DNA of 64,000 nucleotides from Ilex aquifolium (Eukaryota > Streptophyta > Magnoliopsida > Aquifoliales > Aquifoliaceae): contig OX637396.1 of assembly GCA_951799425.1 (NCBI GenBank), positions 11,011,701 through 11,075,700 of the forward strand, written 5' to 3'. Below, one piece after another: positions 57,220-64,000 of this stretch. The notes beneath the pieces are model-generated. The model had not been told where the DNA came from. It saw only the letters and a program-made list of their open reading frames with translations, and did not search any database. The number at the start of each line of letters is the position of its first letter. Positions within the stretch are counted from its first letter, which is position 1. Made by a program: the position numbers and the translations under genes.

Positions 57220-57227
57220 ACACATCC

Positions 57228-58721
57228 AACACAAGATTAACTCATTGTGGTGGGATCACCACTTCAAATTTATCAAAATAAAAACATAAAAAATGAATTT
57301 AAACCCACTTAGGTTTTTTTCTTTGCAAGCTCAATTCAAGCACTCTAAGCCACCAATTGGTAAGCTTTTCAAACGTTTTTTTTTTCTTAACTAAAAAAGA
57401 AATAAATTATAGTTTTTGTACCAAAAAAGCGAACATTTAAAAAGCAAATCAAGAAAAATGTTCTTTTTTCGAGAAGTAAAAATTTTGCTTTTCTTAAGCA
57501 AATAATACAATGTTACTTTACAAAATAAAAAGTGTTTGATTCTCAACAGATTTAAGCAATATACATTAATACACTAAAAAAATACATGCACACACACAAA
57601 CACAGGGTCGGCCCAATAGGCCGGCAATTTAAATGTTTGCCTAGGGCCTCAAAAAAGAGGGACCCAAAATAATGTTATGATTTTTGAGAATTAATGTTAT
57701 ATATGACCCAAAAAATTTAGTTTGTATAAAATCAATTAAATATATATCATAAAAAAGCCGAAACTAAAATAAAAAAGCCAATCATTTTTTTCCTTTTAAT
57801 CAATATTTTACTCTTTTTAGCTTTTAAAAACTCTTTCAAAAGTCAGCTTATTTTTTCTCATTTTAGCTTTTAGGAAACTCCCTCTCTACAATTTTTACAA
57901 TTGAACACCATTAAATACAATTATTGTGTCACAAAAAAGATTGAACAAAGCCCACCTTTCTCTCTCGTTCTCTCTCTCTCTCACACACACACTCACTCAA
58001 ACACACATTCACATGCAAATCTAATCAAATACAACAATATATACATAAATCTAGGGCTTGGGGTACAAAGAGAGCTCGATGGAGATGGAGTGAAATCTGA
58101 CCTTGGAGATGGAGTGTTGACTTCTGAATTTGAGAGCTCTTTCGCAGTGTTTGGCGGTGACGTTTTACGCCTGCATTTGTCATTGGCGTCAAGAGAGAGA
58201 GACAACCGAGAGAAATGAGGCAAAAAAGGGGGGTGAATGAGGGAAGAAGCTTTTTATACTCAAACAAGAAAATTCATTTTTTGTTACTAAGGAGGATCGA
58301 AGTCAGGATCTCATTAAATCCTATTTTGAACCGTGTGTTTTTTTTTTTGGATGTTTTCATATTTTAGCCTTATTTTCAAAACAGAACAGTTAAAAAAAAA
58401 TGAAAACATTCACCAAACGTCTTTTTTTTTTCTTCCATAAAATGAAAGCAAAAGCAAAAACACGAAATTACCAAATGACACCTAAGTTTTAGGGCTGGTG
58501 AAAGTGAAGCTTATAATTTTTGATTTATTTTTTTGATTCAACAGTAAAAGTGTTCGAGTTATTTTACACATATCTTGACTAATTATTTTCTTAATCCAGT
58601 CAAAGACAAACCATCTACACACTAGGTTATTAATAAATTCCTGTTGTCAAAATTCAAATTCATGAACCAAAAAATAAAAAGTTGTATGGTCGTATTCGGG
58701 ATTCACAGTAGGTTTGGACAT
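57228..58721. other. hAT-like left end, open frame and SINE remnant
   Basis: At 57603 CAGGGTCGGCCCAATAGG looks like another hAT end without a visible partner. 58060-58220 has a protein-like plus frame (LDGDGVKSDLGDGVLTSEFESSFAVFGGDVLRL, split here as GVKSDLGDGVLTSEFESS and FAVFGGDVLRL) but also a TATAAAAA on the minus strand at 58250-58257, so its direction is unclear. 58536-58670 is a degraded minus-strand SINE-like copy 4. Confidence 0.45.
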
Positions 58722-58724
58722 ACG

Positions 58725-58832
58725 CACGTGACACAGCGCGTGTAGACAATATTAGCGGCACTGTGCACTGCTCACCCCTAAAAAAAACTTCCAAAACCTC
58801 TGCCCCACCAGCACTGTTTCCTTCAATATAAA
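58725..58832 (+). promoter_or_regulatory. Importin promoter: G-box and TATA
   Basis: CACGTG at 58725-58730 is a G-box, a site for bZIP and bHLH factors. AATATAAAG at 58825-58833 is a TATA-like box about 130 bp before the ATG, followed by a long CT-rich leader (58868-58920), common in plant 5' UTRs. Confidence 0.6.
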
Positions 58833-58961
58833 GCAAAAACCCTCACCGCCACCCCTCTCCATAGGGTTTCTCTCTCCGCCTCTCTCTTTCTCTCTCTCTC
58901 TCTCTCCCCCTCCCTTACACACACAGAGGAACAGAAAGAGAAGGCTCGAGCGAACCAATCC

Positions 58962-59236
58962 ATGGCGCAATCACTGGAGCTTCTGTTAATTCAGTTCTTG
59001 ATGCCGGACAATGACGCTCGCCGGCAAGCGGAGGACCAAATTAAACGGCTGGCGAAGGATCCGCAGGTGGTTCCAGCCCTAATTCACCACCTCCGCACTG
59101 CTAAAACCCCGAACGTCCGGCAGCTCGCGGCGGTGCTCCTCCGCAAGAAGATCACCGGCCACTGGGCAAAGCTCTCCCTCCAGCTCCGCCAGCTTGTCAA
59201 GCAGTCCCTCATTGAAAGCATCACCATGGAACACAG
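58962..59236 (+). CDS. Importin-beta family (importin-4-like), exon 1
   Basis: ATG at 58962 opens MAQSLELLLIQFLMPDNDARRQAEDQIKRL, the N-terminal HEAT repeat of importin-beta family karyopherins, with the RRQAE segment and VRQLAAVLLRKKITGHW typical of importin-4 (IMB4) proteins. Such proteins bind Ran-GTP and carry cargo such as histones and ribosomal proteins into the nucleus. The exon ends ACACAG before GTCATAAT, phase 2. The protein normally has about 1000 residues, so most lies beyond the window. GC content is clearly higher than in the surrounding DNA. The predicted frame to 59243 runs a few bases into the intron. Confidence 0.93.
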
Positions 59237-59572
59237 GTCATAATGCGAATTTTGAGTTTTTTAATTCATTGCTGCGTTGTCGTTTCTCTGGTAAATTCGA
59301 ATTAGTAGTTATGAATATACTGAAAATGAAAATTTCTTATTGAAAAAATTATTAAGTTAGTGAATGCATTGAACCATTATGTTTGTAGTTTCTACTGCAA
59401 TGAATACACATTGAATCAGTCTGTTTGTAGTTTGTACTTGCACTAAGTTGTGGTTTTTATTGGGATTTGTCATTGATTTTCTTTTTGCTTGGATTTGTGA
59501 ATTTCACAAAGATGAACTTTGCAATGTGATGTGGGAAGCTGAGAATGGTTTCGTGTAATTTTCTACTTTCAG

Positions 59573-59705
59573 TTCACCAGTTAGGCGGGCAAGCGCAAAT
59601 GTGGTGAGTATCATTGCCAAGTATGCTGTTCCAGGTGGAGAGTGGCCTGATCTGTTGCCATTTTTATTCCAGTGCAGTCAGAGTGCACAAGAAGACCATA
59701 GAGAA
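59573..59705 (+). CDS. Importin-4-like, exon 2
   Basis: After CTACTTTCAG the frame continues with SPVRRASANVVSIIAKYAV, PGGEWPDLLPFLFQCSQS and AQEDHRE, then the donor GTAAGTT at 59706. This is the second HEAT repeat with the conserved VRRASANVVS and GEWPDLLPFL segments. Joining at phase 2 restores a Ser codon and keeps the frame. The next exon was not found in the remaining 4.3 kb. Confidence 0.93.
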
Positions 59706-60479
59706 GTAAGTTTTCTTATACAATGGAAAGCTTTTGCACCATGCCTTTTTCTTTCTTTTTTACCACCCTTTGAAAAAAAGCTTGTTGACACCGATCTATC
59801 TTTTGCTGCTGCTATTGCTCTATCATAAGAGACAGGCCCGAAAGTTATCCACGAGGTTTATAGATAAATGGACCACATGGTATATAGTCACGGATGATTA
59901 TCTCAATCTCTTGGTTGTTGCAATACCCAATATCGAGGATTGATCAAGCAACATTTCTATTTTAAATAGTAATTTATTTTTTCTTTCCTTTTATTTAATT
60001 ACGCAATTTAAAATTAAAACGGACAGAGAGAAAATAAGAGAGGTAGAGGTAGAGGGGGAGAGAAGACAGGTAGATGTGGATTAATGAGGTTGCTTGATAT
60101 TGAAGAGTATGTTAGTTGAGTTGTCTAACATTGATAGTCGTGCAAAAAAGATGATGTTTTTGAACTGCAAAAAGAATTTTGGGATGAATTTTGTACCATT
60201 GGATCAAAGTAGTTTAAAATTGAATCAATCTTGATCATTGTTGTGGTTTTATAAGTTAAGAATTCAACTTTTTTAGTTGTAATATTAGATAGATGGACCA
60301 CATGGTTTATAGTCATAGATGATCATCTCAATCTCTTGGTTGTTCCTACGTCATTACATTTTTTTAATTCAACTATGAAAGACAATTTGTTCTTATTTGT
60401 AAGGTGGGGCTGCATAATGGATCTCTTGGCAGCTTAAATGATGTTACATTTCTTCAAGTTAATGATAAACACTGTTTAT
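59706..60479. other. Importin intron 2, first part
   Basis: Contains a 61-bp direct repeat, GATGGACCACATGGTTTATAG and GATCATCTCAATCTCTTGG, at 59862-59922 and 60289-60349. ORFs here are intronic. Confidence 0.7.
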
Positions 60480-60960
60480 ACACCTTTCAACTAAACTCTA
60501 GATGCTTCATGGGTTCATTTAGCATGGCCTTTGTCCTAGACTTCCCAAAATTGCAAAGGGGCATGACTCTATCCTTGTTGTGATGGATTGCATATTCAGA
60601 GATATCTCATTCCCTTCTATTTTCATGGACTGCAAATGCTAATCATATTGCTGATTTATCCATTGAGAAGTGGTGAGGCTACATGATATTCAAATTTTTG
60701 TTATTTTGGAATCAGAAGTAAAGTTTGTACACCATTTATGGAGGACTGTGTGGCAAAACATTGGAACCCAACTAGAGTTTGGAGGTCAGTGGAAGTTTAC
60801 GAAACAATCTCTGATGCCTTGTTGGGAACCATGTAAAACATGGGATTCTATGAGACTTCTTCCTGATCCAGCGTTCAGGTTGCAATAATCAAACAAATGG
60901 GATCACAGAAAACTCCAATTGAGGCTGCATATGGACTCAAAAAAGAACATGAGGCTTGAG
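60480..60960 (+). pseudogene. Ty3/gypsy integrase relic in intron
   Basis: Broken frames show the core of a gypsy integrase: QKGHDSILVVMD, then NHIADLSIEK, VRLHDIQIFVI, SEVKFVHHLWRTVWQNIGTQ and, after about 60900, a PIEAAYGLK segment like the conserved region after the integrase core. Many stops and shifts show a long decay. Same sense as the importin gene. Confidence 0.75.
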
Positions 60961-62515
60961 TTAACGAAAATGGAGACTTTTTGCTGAACATAGGTGGGTG
61001 CACTTGGTTCAGTTTTGTTTGGTTCAAGTGAAACACATGATTGAGCCAACCAATGTCAACATCGTTTTGATTTAGTTTGGTTCAATTCGACCTATGGTTG
61101 AATGATATTAGTAATTAGTTACTGGTACAATTGTATAATTTAGGTTGTCCAAAAGCTTAAAAGCTATTCAAATGGCTAACCAATCATTAAGGCCTTCACA
61201 CATTGTAGTGGCCCGTTGTAATTGCTTGATTGATAATCGCAAGGGTCATAACAGCAAGCAGTTGGGAGTGTGGTATTATATAGAGGGATGAAGTCAAGTT
61301 TTAGCTCTTAGGCTATGAGGAGCTCCGGTCACTACCGCATGGATTGGAGTGTTGCCAAATAGGTCATCAACTATGAGACCGTTCACTTTGCAGTTGCCTA
61401 GGAATGTGATAAAAACTAACCTGTTAGCTCACTCGCTATTTGCTCAGTTAGAACCTTGTTCAAGTGCCATCTGTGAGATAAACGGACCAAGGATTTGGAC
61501 ATTTTAAAGCTAATTAAATTATTGAGCTTTGTTCAATAAGCTACTTAGCATTGTAACCTCTGTAAGAAAGAAAGCTACTTTGGCTTGGCTCTCATAGGCT
61601 TGGTTAAAGTCGCTTGACAAACGACTACTAAGATAAACGAGCTAAGCTTGAGCTGCATTTGGAGCTTCTTAAATTTTCCAAGCTTTGCTTCAGCAATCCA
61701 TCACAAGGCTCGTTTGCGCTCCTGTACTTGTGCCACATCAGCTGTAAACAAGCCTCAAAGCTAGTTTTTGAGTTATTATAAGGGTTCCCTTGTTTTCTAG
61801 CTAGAAAAACACGTACGCTGCAAATTTCAATTCTTTTTATATTTTTTGGGATCGTTAACTTATCTAATGTTTCTTGTTAACAGGCTTTGGTTTTTGGGTA
61901 AGTTTGGTCATAATAGTCTCCAAAAGTCAACCAAAACAAGAGGATTCATTTTCCAAATTGAGTACTGAAACTGCACCAATGAACTTAAAAACTGAACCAA
62001 ACTAGCATGATGTGGGTGTGTGGTTCAGTTTCTCAGGTTGCTTGGTTTTGTTGTGCACCCGTTTTATGATGGATTCATGAAAGAACTAAGGGTTGCCATA
62101 AGGCCCTTTAAAACAAGTGGCTGCTGCTGAGGTAAGCATGAATCTCTTGGAGCCACAACAAATTAACAAGGATTTTAAAGAAGGTAACATGCTAGGTAAG
62201 AAATATTCCTGAAGGTGTCCAGACAAAAGCTTAAAATAAATTAGAAAGTTTGGCCATGCAAGGTTGTGAAGAAGATTAGCTCTTATTGCTTGCTTAATAG
62301 AGCTTCCCACCTGACTTACAAATAAGCACAATCTTCAATGATTCAGATTTGTATATTTTTGTAGGGTTTGAAGAAGGCATAGCCACTATAAGATCAATTG
62401 GTTGATCATCTCTTACACGGACAACCTGATGCCTCTGAAGATGTTTCAGATGTCAAAGAACTCAATTCTAAGAGGGGTAATTAGTACATCAGGTTCTTGG
62501 TGAATTGGTTGAGTA
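60961..62515. other. Intronic or downstream gene-free region
   Basis: No importin exon was identified. A TTGTTAACAG before GCTTTGG at 61878 and GTAAG after it look like splice sites, but the enclosed 14 bases are too short to support. 61300-61760 has repeats of AGCTTTG/GGCTTGG kind. 62340-62470 may be more gypsy remnant. Confidence 0.4.
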
Positions 62516-63300
62516 CAGTGTTATTTAATGTGTAAAGCAAATCGAAGCGAACCGGTCTCCTAAGGGCCTAGGTGAGAAGCGACAAGAGAAGCGAGCGCTT
62601 CATCGAAGCAAAACGAACAATATAAAATATAAGCAAATATTTTAGTTTGATACTTTGATTACTCCTAAATATTCAAGTTTTAACTTTACAAATATAAAAT
62701 ATTTAAATGCAACCAAAATAATAAACATCAATATATTTTAAATAGACAAGATATTAAATATTGGACATTATTACATTCTAAAAATAATCAATTGATATAA
62801 TCACGTCATCTAAATATAAAGCTAGCAAATGTGGGTTCGACTTCTACCGTGATTGATTAATATCACCACTACATAGAGGAGTCACAAATTGATTAATCAA
62901 ATAAAACATATAGCAAATTGATTAATCAATTTGATTAACCGAGCAAATTGATTAATAAGAGCATTCACAACAAAATAGAGCATTCTACATCATCTAATCA
63001 TAATAAGAAAGATTGTCATATGATACTGTTAGCTGAATCAATCAATTTATTTTATACATATACACGTATAACATTATCTCTTCTAGGGTTTGGTTAATGT
63101 TAAGGAAGGAGGAGGAGGGGAAGGAGTTGAAAATAGAAAAATTGTAGTCAGGCGTTCGCTTTTCTCTCCCGGCTTGCTTCTTTATTTTCGTCGCCTAGAT
63201 TCGCTTTTTTCTCGTTTTACTTAATCTCGCTTAGCCTGGGATGTTCAAGGTGACCATGGCTCGCTTCTTTTCTCGCCTAGGCTCGCTTTTCACAACACTG
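62516..63300. mobile_element. hAT-like element, 785 bp
   Basis: Left end CAGTGTTATTTAATGTGTAAAGC, right end GCTTTTCACAACACTG, with AAGCGAGCG-rich subterminal repeats in inverted orientation on the two sides. Flanking 8-mers GTTGAGTA and GGCGGGTA agree at five of eight positions, so the TSD is decayed or unproven. Confidence 0.65.
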
Positions 63301-64000
63301 GGCGGGTAAAAGCACAAGTGAAAAAGTACATGGATTGGTGAAGATGAGATGAAGTAGATTGATCTGGAGATATATCTTGAATTATCAAGGCCTTCTTGTC
63401 AAGTCAGTGTGTTTTCCACCTTGGGTAGACAAAGTCCGAGCAATGCTGTCAGGCTTCCTCCGCTGTTTATCTTGTGCTTGTTTGTAGTGAGGTGTAGCTA
63501 TGTGTTGTATTTAGGGGTTATAGTGTAGTTCTGTGGTACAATGTGTGGGCTAACAATCATAAGCTGGTGAGTGTAAATTTGAAAGCAGACATCTTGTGCA
63601 ATTGAAGTCAAAAGCTTGGTCCCTTGCCAGTTCACCATCAACCCCTGCCAGTATCATCAGTTAACGGGGTCCAAATTGGGTAGGGAGCTTTGTCTTTGTC
63701 GTTGTTTTATCCAAAATCATGTTTAAGTCCCGCGATTCATTTAGGTGAATTGATGTCCAGGCATGTAGTCACTTAGGTGAGGGTATTTTGGTTTCACTAC
63801 CAATTAGTCACCTATAATCGTGCCGTATATAAAAGGTCCTCTTAGTTGATTGTAGAGTAGCCTCCTCATTTCAGCTCTAATATATATGATAATCCAGTTC
63901 TCTTGTCTCTCTTTGAGCTTTAGACGCAACTATCTATCACTTTTCCTCTAGAAATGATGTGTTTTGGCTCATCTTTTTATTAGTAGTTGTTATTTTGCTT
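63301..64000 (+). other. LTR-like sequence, uncertain
   Basis: TATATAAAAGGTCC near 63826 is a good TATA box after a promoter-like stretch; a T-rich leader follows. It could be the LTR of the gypsy relic at 60480. No terminus was fixed. Confidence 0.3.

Noticed and set aside
61860-61905. Possible importin micro-exon between TTGTTAACAG and GTAAG
   Set aside because: Fourteen bases, not matching the expected importin sequence after EDHRE.
62086-62331. Minus-strand ORF of 81 residues
   Set aside because: No recognisable domain and opposite to the importin transcript; probably chance.
62826-62900. GTGGGTTCGACTTCTACC, resembling a tRNA or SINE B box
   Set aside because: No matching A box, no stems, and no TSD or poly(A).

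Overview
This is nuclear DNA of a flowering plant, most likely a woody or perennial eudicot; the species cannot be named from the sequence. The signs are a CC-type NB-ARC-LRR resistance-gene relic, a class III secretory peroxidase, a Ty1/copia element primed by initiator tRNA-Met, Ty3/gypsy relics, hAT, Mutator-like, CACTA and Helitron-like ends, Au-type SINEs, and an intron-containing elongator tRNA-Met gene. The window is AT-rich, gene-poor and dominated by transposon debris.

Layout. 1-3640: decayed Ty3/gypsy gag-protease on the minus strand. 3641-5932: antisense leader and ORF, then a polypurine tract and a plus-strand LTR of 794 bp. 5933-12936: copia 3' end, hAT fragment, SINE-like copy, an LTR-like block and simple repeats. 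13055-17831: one complete but dead Ty1/copia element (two LTRs, PBS, PPT, 5-bp TSD) inserted in a 102-bp tandem duplication. 19054-25306: an NB-LRR gene on the minus strand, disabled by a premature stop, LRR frame damage and a 2647-bp near-palindromic foldback transposon with a 10-bp TSD. 26080-28519: CCA-rich tract and a copia LTR holding a solo LTR. 28520-36800: MITEs, GGT-rich tract, degenerate AT-rich repeats, SINEs. 37073-38628: a 1.56-kb hAT element with gene-like cargo. 38836-40544: class III peroxidase, probably a pseudogene. 40707-43849: tandem Helitron-like ends. 44567-46345: a CACTA end and a hAT MITE. 47691-48528: an intact, intronless peptidyl-tRNA hydrolase ORF with poly(A) and flanking repeats, i.e. 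a retrogene. 50060-51200: tandem pair of broken small membrane-protein-like genes. 52690-56148: LINE/RNase H relic, two TIR elements, tRNA-Met. 56731-58750: hAT pieces. 58962-64000: first two exons of an importin-beta family gene (importin-4 type), followed by an intron of at least 4.3 kb holding a gypsy integrase relic and a hAT-like element.

Few loci look functional: the tRNA-Met gene, the importin 5' end and possibly the peptidyl-tRNA hydrolase retrocopy. The window does not form a pathway. Its main value is as a record of nested insertions, several of which can be proven by target-site duplications and by uninterrupted paralogous or reading-frame evidence. No unmistakably new molecular system was found. 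The most unusual structures are the 1-kb-arm foldback element in the NB-LRR gene, the tandem Helitron ends, the peptidyl-tRNA hydrolase retrogene and the antisense unit next to the gypsy LTR.
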